From: Candidatus Saccharibacteria bacterium CG_4_10_14_0_2_um_filter_52_9
GTDB taxonomy: Bacteria > Patescibacteriota > Saccharimonadia > Saccharimonadales > UBA4665
DNA length: 10,312 nt
Assembly: GCA_002792275.1 (NCBI GenBank)
Contig: PFOA01000026.1
Span: 1-10,312, forward strand
Direction of reading: 5' to 3'
Made by a program: the position numbers and the translations under genes. Within the stretch, counting starts at the first letter, position 1. Every line of letters begins with the position of its first letter. This document shows positions 6,248-10,312 of this stretch, piece after piece. The notes under the pieces are model-generated. The model was not told the origin of the DNA, did not search any database, and worked only from the letters and a program-made list of their open reading frames with translations.

Positions 6248-7933
6248 ATGACCGACCTCGAAATTCCCTTTGAGAAAGACCGCAAAGGTCACTATCGGTT
6301 TTTTGAGATTCTGCCCGGTTTTTTGAGCTATACATTGCTGGTTTTGCCGGCGGTTCTGACGTTTATCAACGTCACGCTGGCGGTCTTTTTCATCCTGCTG
6401 TATCTGTTAATCTTCTTTGTGCGCTCGCTGGCTTACTCGTCGCGGGCGATTGCCGGCTATCGAACCATGAAGCATCACATGAAGCTGGATTGGAACGCTC
6501 TGGGTGCCGAGCTGGAAACCGGTGTGGCCGGCAAGACCAAGCTGGAGCGGCCGCGCTGGCATCTGCACAATCTGAAACAGCTGGCCAGCCGCCAGTACCA
6601 GTTCAAGCCCAGTCAATTGATTCACGCTGTGATTGTGGCCACTGTTAACGAGAGCCGGGAAGTGCTGGAACCGACCATTCAAGCGGTGTTGTCGGCCGAT
6701 TATAATCCCAAAAAGCTGATTCTGGTGCTGGCCTACGAGGGTCGGGCCGGCCAGGAGGCCGAAGACCGGGTGCTGGAACTGCTGGAGCTTTATAAGGATA
6801 AATTTGGTCATGCCATGGCTGTTAAGCACCCGGCCGATCTGCTGGGCGAGATCATCGGCAAGGGCGGCAACATCACCTACGCTGCCCACAAACTGCAGAG
6901 GTATCTGTCATCTGTCAAGATCGATCCGGCAACTGTGCTGGTGACCACGCTCGACTCCGATAACCGACCCGACAAGCGCTATTTTTCGTGCCTGAGCTAT
7001 CTGTACTGCGTGGTGCCCGACCCGCTCAAAGCCTCCTACCAGCCGCTGGCCATGTACACCAATAACATCTGGGATGCACCGACGTTGATGCGGGTGATTG
7101 CCACCGGTAACAACCTGTTTTACATCGTGGGAACCCAGCGTCGGCATCTGAGCCGCAACTTTTCGGCTCACGCTCAACCGATGCAGGCTCTGATCGACAT
7201 GGATTTCTGGAGTACCCGCACGGTGGTAGAAGACGGCCACCAGTTCTGGCGCAGTTACTTCCATTTTGACGGTGACTACCGGGTCTATCCCTTTAGCATT
7301 CCGATTTATCAGGATGCCGTGCTGGCCGACGGCTACCTCAAGACCATCAAAGCCCAGTTCGTGCAGTTACGGCGCTGGACCTACGGCGCGTCGGATATAG
7401 CCTATATTGCCGACAAGGGTTTCTGGCACGCCAATAAGGCTCCGAAAGCCGATGTCCTGGCCAAGCTGTTGCGTATTATAGAAAGTCATGTCAGCTGGGC
7501 CGTCGGTTCACTGCTGGTGTGGGGAGCGGCCTTTGTTCCACCGCTGTTGCACCCACAAAACCTGGCGGCCAATGAACTGCCACTGATTGTCAGCCGCGTA
7601 CAGCGCGTTGGCCTGGCGGCGCTGTTGATTTCGCTGTATATCTGCCTGGTAACACTGCCGTCGCGGCCAGCCCGCCATAAACGCCACCGCTCGGTGTTTA
7701 TGCTTACCCAGTGGATCTTTCTGCCGGTCACCAGCATTGCCTTTGGCTCGCTGGCGGCCTTTAACTCACAGACCCGCCTGATGTTTAAGAAGTATCTCAG
7801 CCAGTTTGATGTAACAGAGAAGGCCGTGCGTACCGACAGCGGTGGCACCATCACCACCAAGGCCGATCCCAGCCGGCGGCTCAAGCGTGGACGGCTTGGT
7901 AGTGGGCGCTGGCTACGGCGTCGAAACGGTTAA
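6248..7933 (+). CDS. Processive-type family 2 glycosyltransferase, membrane protein
   Basis: This 561-residue inner-membrane glycosyltransferase resembles the cellulose/hyaluronan synthase branch of GT2. Two N-terminal helices (about residues 22-40 and 42-60) precede the cytosolic GT-A domain, which begins with IHAVIVATVNESREVLEPTI (125-144). Catalytic motifs are visible: DSD (236-238) for nucleotide-sugar and metal binding, the general-base region VED (327-329), and Q-L-R-R-W (373-377), the QxxRW motif of processive enzymes. Three more hydrophobic segments follow (about 413-433, 451-470 and 484-504). The tail (about 540-561) is strongly basic (RRLKRGRLGSGRWLRRRN). It probably polymerises or transfers a sugar to a surface glycan; the sugar cannot be deduced. 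It starts 3 bp after the three-helix gene, and its last 53 bp overlap the convergent nrdR. Confidence 0.9.
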   Translation: MTDLEIPFEKDRKGHYRFFEILPGFLSYTLLVLPAVLTFINVTLAVFFILLYLLIFFVRSLAYSSRAIAGYRTMKHHMKLDWNALGAELETGVAGKTKLERPRWHLHNLKQLASRQYQFKPSQLIHAVIVATVNESREVLEPTIQAVLSADYNPKKLILVLAYEGRAGQEAEDRVLELLELYKDKFGHAMAVKHPADLLGEIIGKGGNITYAAHKLQRYLSSVKIDPATVLVTTLDSDNRPDKRYFSCLSYLYCVVPDPLKASYQPLAMYTNNIWDAPTLMRVIATGNNLFYIVGTQRRHLSRNFSAHAQPMQALIDMDFWSTRTVVEDGHQFWRSYFHFDGDYRVYPFSIPIYQDAVLADGYLKTIKAQFVQLRRWTYGASDIAYIADKGFWHANKAPKADVLAKLLRIIESHVSWAVGSLLVWGAAFVPPLLHPQNLAANELPLIVSRVQRVGLAALLISLYICLVTLPSRPARHKRHRSVFMLTQWIFLPVTSIAFGSLAAFNSQTRLMFKKYLSQFDVTEKAVRTDSGGTITTKADPSRRLKRGRLGSGRWLRRRNG

Positions 7934-8279
7934 GCGCTACCAAGGCCACCCGGCTAATAGCGGTGTTGGTTAGCGTGCCGGCCTCAATATAGGCCGGTAG
8001 CTTCTTGATAATGGTATCTGTCAGGCCCTGAGCGTCCCGCAGAGCCGTTTTGCGGTGCTGACAGCTGTTATGCAGGCTTAGAAAGAGTTTATCGCGTGAG
8101 AAGGGCTTTAGAGCTTTAGCGTTATGCACAACCCAGGCCCGTTCATAGTTTACAGCCTCCTCGGTGCTGAAGACTGCCTGGCAGTCCAGGCACTGCCGCC
8201 GCCGCCAGACACGATTACTTTTTATTTGGTGGCGGGAGTTTGAGACCCTCGTTTCACCGCCACAATATGTACAAACCAT
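7881..8279 (-). CDS. nrdR: NrdR, ATP-cone/zinc-ribbon repressor of ribonucleotide reductase genes
   Basis: This 132-residue regulator begins with a zinc ribbon: Cys3-x-x-Cys6 and Cys30-x-x-Cys33, with the RRRQCLDC sequence that typifies NrdR. An ATP-cone follows (from about residue 47: VVHNAKALKPFSRDKLFLSL...), which senses ATP/dATP. NrdR represses ribonucleotide reductase genes by binding paired NrdR boxes. It is shorter than the usual ~150 residues because the C-terminal tail after LNRFDAVASAHYQAVHA is trimmed. The start is an ATG at 8279 with no Shine-Dalgarno, and the predicted promoter would start transcription at or next to this ATG, suggesting a leaderless message. NrdR-box-like repeats flank the start, suggesting autoregulation. 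No nrd structural gene lies in the window. Confidence 0.93.
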   Translation of the reverse strand: MVCTYCGGETRVSNSRHQIKSNRVWRRRQCLDCQAVFSTEEAVNYERAWVVHNAKALKPFSRDKLFLSLHNSCQHRKTALRDAQGLTDTIIKKLPAYIEAGTLTNTAISRVALVALNRFDAVASAHYQAVHA

Positions 8280-8292
8280 GTCAACATATTGT
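8260..8292. promoter_or_regulatory. Inverted repeat with two NrdR-box-like cores around the nrdR start
   Basis: A perfect 9-bp inverted repeat, ACAATATGT (8262-8270) and ACATATTGT (8284-8292), is separated by 13 bp that contain the nrdR ATG. Each arm lies in a sequence resembling the NrdR-box core CwATATATwG: minus-strand CAATATGTTG at 8282-8291 matches 9 of 10 positions and CAATATGTAC at 8263-8272 matches 8 of 10. Core centres are 19 bp apart, closer than the roughly three helical turns common for NrdR box pairs. The upstream core covers the predicted -10. It is a plausible autoregulatory operator; alternatively it is an RNA hairpin around the start codon. Confidence 0.5.
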
Positions 8293-8314
8293 CATATCGC
8301 TATTAAAATACCAA
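8286..8314 (-). promoter_or_regulatory. Candidate nrdR promoter
   Basis: On the minus strand TTGGTA (8309-8314) and CAATAT (8286-8291) are separated by 17 bp. Transcription would start about 7 nt further on, at or beside the nrdR ATG (8279). The -10 is weak, but it is overlapped by the NrdR-box-like core, as expected for repression. Confidence 0.4.
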
Positions 8315-8343
8315 GTGGATAACTGCCGGCAAAAGGTGGATAA
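8314..8343 (-). promoter_or_regulatory. Two DnaA-box-like elements upstream of nrdR
   Basis: On the minus strand TTATCCACT (8314-8322) and TTATCCACC (8335-8343) each match 8 of 9 positions of the DnaA box TTATCCACA. They face the same way and are 21 bp apart, two helical turns. They sit immediately upstream of the predicted nrdR -35. DnaA control of nucleotide-reductase genes is known in E. coli (nrdAB); extending it to this nrdR is inference. Confidence 0.4.
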
Positions 8344-8373
8344 GACCGCCGCAGGGTCATTTATAGCAGAAAG

Positions 8374-8398
8374 CCCGAGAAAGTCTGACTTTCTCGGG
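8374..8398 (-). terminator. Intrinsic terminator of the small basic gene
   Basis: A perfect 11-bp stem, CCCGAGAAAGT (8374-8384) with ACTTTCTCGGG (8388-8398), closes a 3-nt loop. Read on the minus strand it lies 26 bp after the stop of the small gene and is followed by CTTTCT, a modest T-rich tract. It separates that gene from nrdR. No T-run follows on the plus strand. Confidence 0.65.
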
Positions 8399-8424
8399 GT
8401 GAAGGTTGCTGATTGCGGCGTTTA

Positions 8425-8538
8425 CTACTTGGCAGTAGCGGTGCGGCGGGCTCGGCGAATGCGATTGTTGCTGGGTTTGGAAGAGATCAACTCTTCATAG
8501 AACAACTGAAATGCGTCTAGGGCGCTGGATTTACGAAT
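8425..8538 (-). CDS. Small basic protein with apparent AUU start, unknown function
   Basis: A 37-codon frame runs from ATT (8536-8538) to tandem stops TAG TAA (8422-8427). It encodes a basic protein with an amphipathic middle (SALDAFQLFYEELISSK) and an Arg-rich end (NNRIRRARRTATAK) that suggests RNA or ribosome binding. Expression signals are strong: a near-consensus sigma-70-type promoter (8566-8594), a 21-nt leader, GAGGAA 8 nt before the ATT, tandem stops and a terminator. The frame continues upstream to a TTG at 8607, but that lies ahead of the promoter, so it cannot be the start for this transcript. No in-frame ATG, GTG or TTG exists downstream of the promoter, so initiation at AUU is the simplest reading. 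A short non-coding RNA or sequence error is the alternative. No family is recognised. Confidence 0.5.
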   Translation of the reverse strand: MRKSSALDAFQLFYEELISSKPSNNRIRRARRTATAK

Positions 8539-8546
8539 ACCAAAAC

Positions 8547-8552
8547 TTCCTC
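8547..8552 (-). promoter_or_regulatory. Shine-Dalgarno deciding the AUU start
   Basis: GAGGAA on the minus strand is placed 8 nt before the in-frame ATT at 8538, an ideal distance. The only nearby conventional start, a TTG in another frame, leads to a stop after 8 codons. Confidence 0.5.
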
Positions 8553-8565
8553 GTTTAACCGAGCA

Positions 8566-8594
8566 AGTATAAGCGAAAATTTGCTTCGGGTCAA
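8566..8594 (-). promoter_or_regulatory. Strong housekeeping-type promoter
   Basis: On the minus strand TTGACC (8589-8594) and TATACT (8566-8571) are separated by exactly 17 bp. It is the best promoter match in the window and predicts transcription from about 8559, driving the small basic gene. Confidence 0.75.
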
Positions 8595-8643
8595 GTCTGC
8601 CGGCCAAATGGCTAGTGGTAATAACAGGGGTCAGCGATATGTA

Positions 8644-8720
8644 TGGTGGGCGATATAGGATTCGAACCTATCACCTCCGCAACGTCAATGCGGCGCTCTA
8701 GCCAAATGAGCTAATCGCCC
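8644..8720 (-). tRNA. tRNA-Val (anticodon GAC) with encoded CCA
   Basis: The minus strand folds into a complete cloverleaf: acceptor GGGCGAT/ATCGCCC, D-arm GCTC/GAGC, anticodon stem CCGCA/TGCGG with loop TTGACGT (anticodon GAC, reading GUC valine codons), and T-arm ATAGG/CCTAT around TTCGAAT. The discriminator is A (complement of 8647) and the 3' CCA is encoded (8644-8646). Length is 74 nt plus CCA. A hairpin with a T-run lies directly before its 5' end, so its own promoter is unclear. Confidence 0.97.
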
Positions 8721-8721
8721 C

Positions 8722-8744
8722 AAAAAATCCCGGTGGGATATTTT
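8722..8744 (-). terminator. Terminator-like hairpin abutting the tRNA 5' end
   Basis: On the minus strand ATCCC-ACC-GGGAT (8727-8739) is followed by TTTTT and can be extended by A/T pairs with 8741-8744. It ends 1 nt before the tRNA. The stem is short (5 bp of strong pairing). It could stop minus-strand transcription from 8745-8900 or be a processing feature of the tRNA precursor. Confidence 0.4.
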
Positions 8745-8752
8745 GGTGGGAA

Positions 8753-8768
8753 GAACGAAGTGTCGTTC
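8753..8768. repeat. Short perfect hairpin
   Basis: GAACGA (8753-8758) and TCGTTC (8763-8768) form a 6-bp stem with a 4-nt loop. No T-run follows on either strand, so it is not a terminator. Beyond it, from 8769 to about 8860, no gene or signal stands out. Confidence 0.4.
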
Positions 8769-8861
8769 ACCCTTATCTAACAGGTTATAACTTACCTTAA
8801 ATTGCTGTTCGGTGCAAGTATCAGCGGCCTTAACGCCAGCCATGACGTCAGGGGAGGGTTC

Positions 8862-8870
8862 TTATCCACA
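8862..8870 (+). promoter_or_regulatory. Consensus DnaA box
   Basis: TTATCCACA matches the consensus DnaA box in all nine positions. It lies in the intergenic region between the divergent tRNA-Val and the thrS leader. With the two near-matches at 8314-8343 it makes three in about 560 bp. Confidence 0.45.
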
Positions 8871-8922
8871 AGTGCATAGTAAGTAATACAGCATAAATAG
8901 GCTAGCCATATAGTACCAGCCT

Positions 8923-8931
8923 TGCTATGAT
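8923..8931 (+). promoter_or_regulatory. Candidate promoter P1 (extended -10) for the thrS leader
   Basis: TGCTATGAT is an extended -10 (TGn plus TATGAT at 8926-8931). The -35 position (8903-8908, TAGCCA) is poor, which an extended -10 can compensate. It predicts a start near 8938, upstream of both leader terminators. Confidence 0.45.
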
Positions 8932-8937
8932 AGCTGT

Positions 8938-9036
8938 CGAGGCGAAGTTTTGACGAGATTGTTTTACCCCGCCGGGAAGCGGGATAATTCTTTTAAAAGG
9001 GGTTGAATGACATGCGAGATCATTCAATCCTTTTTT
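8938..9036 (+). ncRNA. Candidate short leader RNA or small RNA ending at the first terminator
   Basis: From the predicted P1 start to the T-run of the first terminator is about 100 nt with no convincing gene. It contains a hairpin CCCGC/GCGGG (8968-8972 with 8979-8983). An alternative pairing, TTTTACCCC (8962-8970) with AAAAGGGG (8995-9002), would compete both with that hairpin and with the base of the terminator, which uses GGG at 9000-9002. That is the layout of an attenuator. It matches no RNA family I recognise; it is either an extra regulatory segment of the thrS leader or an independent small RNA. Confidence 0.35.
9000..9036 (+). terminator. Intrinsic terminator 1 in the thrS leader
   Basis: An 11-bp stem with one G-U pair (9000-9010 with 9020-9030) closes a 9-nt loop CATGCGAGA and is followed by TTTTTT (9031-9036). 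No plus-strand gene precedes it, so it must end a short leader or small RNA. Confidence 0.8.
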
Positions 9037-9052
9037 ATTGCCCGAAAGTCGG

Positions 9053-9061
9053 TGATATACT
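9053..9061 (+). promoter_or_regulatory. Candidate promoter P2 (extended -10)
   Basis: TGATATACT is an extended -10 (TGn plus TATACT at 9056-9061), with no good -35. It would start transcription near 9068, after terminator 1 and before the T-box core. It also falls inside a possible hairpin (GCCC 9040-9043 with GGGC 9064-9067), so it may be RNA structure instead. Confidence 0.3.
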
Positions 9062-9180
9062 TAGGGCGAGCAGAGATGTGGTCTAACCAACCAAGGAGCT
9101 TCGTAGGTGTGGCAACGACAGACGTTATTGAAGTTGCAAGAGTAAATGTCGAGGTGGAACCTCCTATTAGATAGGACCGA

Positions 9181-9233
9181 GACGCTAGATTGAATACAGT
9201 GCGAGAGTATTTAATCTGGCGTCTTTCTTTATT
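9181..9233 (+). terminator. Intrinsic terminator 2 of the T-box, in front of thrS
   Basis: A 17-bp stem with two G-U pairs (9181-9197 with 9207-9223) closes the loop AGTGCGAGA, followed by TTTCTTTATT. It would stop transcription before thrS unless the antiterminator forms. Stem core and loop resemble terminator 1. Confidence 0.85.
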
Positions 9234-9243
9234 ACTCGCGGGC

Positions 9244-9249
9244 AGGAGG
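9244..9249 (+). promoter_or_regulatory. Ribosome binding site of thrS
   Basis: AGGAGG lies 5 nt before the GTG at 9255 and settles the start. It is located after the terminator, so control is by transcription rather than by masking this site. Confidence 0.85.
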
Positions 9250-9254
9250 CAAAA

Positions 9255-10312
9255 GTGGCAGATCAAACAGACCAGGTACAGGCAATGCGGCATTCTTTGG
9301 CACATATAATGGCTACCGCTGTACTGCGGTTATGGCCTGAGGCTAAGCTGGGCGTCGGGCCAGTGGTGGAAAACGGCTTTTATTATGATATTGATCTGGG
9401 CGAAACCAAGATTTCGGAAGAGGACTTTGCCAAGATTGAGGCCGAGATGGCTAAGATCATAGCCGAGAACACGCCGTTTAAGAACTCTGAACAGCCGATC
9501 AACGCGGCGATTGCCTGGGCTCAGCAAGCCAAGCAACCCTATAAAGAAGAGTTGCTGAACGACCTTAAACGAGCTGGTACCACCGTTGCTAAAGATCTGA
9601 ACGCCAATGAGCTGGGTACTATTGCCGAGGGCGACGCCCAGGTGGCCAGTGTTTCTTTCTACAGCAATGGTGACTTTACCGACCTCTGCCGCGGCCCTCA
9701 TGTTGAAGCTACCGGCAAAGTTGGCTCGTTTAAGTTGATGCGCGTGGCCGGTGCCTACTGGCGCGGCAATGAAAAGAACGCCCAGATGCAGCGCCTTTAC
9801 GGCGTGGCCTTTGCCACCGATCAGGAATTGAAAGACTACCTGACAATGCTTGAAGAAGCCAAAAAGCGCGATCACCGTAAGCTCGGGCAGGAGCTGGATC
9901 TGTTCGTCTTTTCTGATCTGGTAGGTTCGGGCTTGCCGATGTTCACGCCGCGCGGCACGGTTCTGCGCGATCAATTAACTGTTTTTTCGAACAGCTTGCG
10001 ACAGCATTATGGTTTTGAGAAAGTCTGGACACCCCATATTACCAAGAAAGACCTTTATGAGACCAGCGGTCACTGGGATAAATTCGGTGATGAGCTCTTC
10101 TTGGTAAAAAGCCAGGAAACCAGCGACCAACTGGTCATGAAGCCGATGAATTGCCCGCATCACACCCGGATTTATGCCGGCCAGCCGCGCAGTTACCGCG
10201 ACCTGCCTATCCGTTATCTGGAAACGACAACTGATTATCGTGATGAGAAGACCGGCGAACTGGGCGGCCTGAACAGAGTGCGGGCTATTACCCAAGACGA
10301 CAGCCATGTCTT
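9255..10312 (+). CDS. thrS: Threonyl-tRNA synthetase lacking the TGS domain (3' partial)
   Basis: The frame from GTG (9255) is open to the window end, 352 codons plus 2 nt. It charges tRNA-Thr with threonine and edits mis-charged serine. The editing domain comes first, with H-x-x-x-H (13-17, HSLAH) and C-R-G-P-H (145-149). The class II catalytic core follows: VFSDLVGSGLPMFTPRG (218-233), MNCPHH with the zinc-ligand Cys300, and RSYRDLPIRYLE (312-323) through TGELGGLNRVRAITQDD (333-349), the motif 2 region. Most bacterial ThrRS proteins have about 60 residues of TGS domain before the editing domain; here only 12 residues precede HSLAH, and the ribosome binding site lies immediately upstream, so the TGS domain is absent rather than missed. 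The rest of the core and the anticodon-binding domain lie beyond the window. Confidence 0.96.
   Translation, partial: MADQTDQVQAMRHSLAHIMATAVLRLWPEAKLGVGPVVENGFYYDIDLGETKISEEDFAKIEAEMAKIIAENTPFKNSEQPINAAIAWAQQAKQPYKEELLNDLKRAGTTVAKDLNANELGTIAEGDAQVASVSFYSNGDFTDLCRGPHVEATGKVGSFKLMRVAGAYWRGNEKNAQMQRLYGVAFATDQELKDYLTMLEEAKKRDHRKLGQELDLFVFSDLVGSGLPMFTPRGTVLRDQLTVFSNSLRQHYGFEKVWTPHITKKDLYETSGHWDKFGDELFLVKSQETSDQLVMKPMNCPHHTRIYAGQPRSYRDLPIRYLETTTDYRDEKTGELGGLNRVRAITQDDSHV

Larger units (their letters stand above)
9040..9233 (+). promoter_or_regulatory. T-box riboswitch (tRNA-Thr sensing) controlling thrS
   Basis: The 3' part is a well-formed T-box antiterminator. Helix A1 pairs GTCGAGG (9148-9154) with CCGAGAC (9177-9183) including tandem G-A mismatches; the 7-nt bulge is TGGAACC (9155-9161), the conserved T-box element; helix A2 pairs TCCTAT (9162-9167) with ATAGGA (9171-9176). 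In the bulge UGGA would pair with an uncharged tRNA 3' end UCCA, which fits a tRNA-Thr with discriminator U. The 3' strand of A1 shares GAC (9181-9183) with the 5' base of the terminator, so the two folds compete. A candidate stem III is GCAAC/GTTGC (9112-9116 with 9133-9137). Stem I and the specifier codon are not clear; ACC at 9086-9088 or 9090-9092 and ACT at 9059-9061 are threonine codon candidates. The canonical large stem I seems absent. The 5' limit is a guess. Confidence 0.65.

Noticed and set aside
8240..8500. Plus-strand frame of 86 codons across the nrdR promoter and the small-gene terminator.
   Set aside because: It is antisense to better supported features and begins within the nrdR coding region.
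8685..8843. Minus-strand 52-codon ORF starting with ATG at 8843.
   Set aside because: It has no Shine-Dalgarno, passes through the terminator-like hairpin and ends inside the tRNA-Val anticodon loop on the same strand.
8843..8850. Perfect 8-bp palindrome TGACGTCA.
   Set aside because: It is short, isolated and without a second copy or promoter context; chance is sufficient.
9007..9174. A 55-codon plus-strand ORF with AGGGG ahead of its ATG, running through the leader and reading the T-box as Val-Glu-Val-Glu-Pro.
   Set aside because: Its start lies inside the stem of terminator 1 and it crosses the T-run and the whole antiterminator. The RNA folds explain the sequence better. It is worth remembering as an alternative only if the T-box is disproved.
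9024..9305. Minus-strand frame of 93 codons antisense to the thrS leader.
   Set aside because: It covers the RNA structures and the thrS ribosome binding site and start on the opposite strand, has no ribosome binding site, and has a composition unlike a real protein.
1..10312. CRISPR arrays, insertion sequences, integrase genes or attachment sites.
   Set aside because: No regularly spaced direct repeats, transposase or integrase motifs, or flanking inverted repeats were seen.

Overview
The window looks like a chromosomal segment of an ultrasmall Candidate Phyla Radiation (Patescibacteria) bacterium, most likely Saccharibacteria-like. The taxonomic call rests on a threonyl-tRNA synthetase that starts directly at the editing domain, very compact gene packing, a shortened NrdR, and a hydrophobic three-helix protein paired with a processive GT2 glycosyltransferase. 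This is inference; no marker here is diagnostic alone. TGA is used as stop (ends of the genes at 3076, 3444 and 7881), so the UGA-glycine code of Gracilibacteria/Absconditabacteria does not apply.

Region 1 (about 1-5471, + strand) is a copper-handling operon. In order it holds: a possible 3' tail of an unseen gene; a 93-aa single-pass protein with a Met/Cys-rich N-terminus; a membrane-anchored Asp-box beta-propeller; a TauE/SafE-DsbD-like transmembrane protein fused to a C-terminal cupredoxin domain; a CopZ-type HMA chaperone; a 60-aa two-helix membrane protein; a membrane-tethered cupredoxin; a P1B-1 copper ATPase without its own HMA domain; and a 42-aa single-helix ORF. Spacings are 3-13 bp from 1356 onward, with two ATGA stop/start overlaps. 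The likely division of labour is cytosolic Cu(I) delivery by the HMA protein, export by the ATPase, and extracytoplasmic capture by the two cupredoxin domains. Base composition is lower in GC than the following genes.

Region 2 (5472-5887) has no convincing gene, only a start-less protein-like frame on the minus strand. Region 3 (5888-8607) holds the three-helix protein plus GT2 glycosyltransferase (+ strand), then a convergent nrdR (- strand) whose 3' end overlaps the glycosyltransferase gene by 53 bp. The nrdR promoter region carries two NrdR-box-like elements and two DnaA-box-like elements. Upstream of nrdR is a small strongly expressed-looking basic ORF (37 aa, - strand) with a near-consensus promoter, a well-spaced Shine-Dalgarno but an apparent AUU start, tandem stops and a terminator.

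Region 4 (8644-10312) holds tRNA-Val(GAC) with an encoded CCA (- strand), then a roughly 320-nt leader (+ strand) before thrS. The leader contains two intrinsic terminators that share stem and loop sequence. The second is preceded by a well-formed T-box antiterminator (7-nt UGGAACC bulge), so thrS appears to be controlled by tRNA-Thr-dependent antitermination. thrS begins at a GTG with a strong ribosome binding site and runs off the end of the window.

The most novel-looking elements are the T-box leader with its duplicated terminator, the AUU-initiated small gene, and the compact copper module with two cupredoxins and a beta-propeller.
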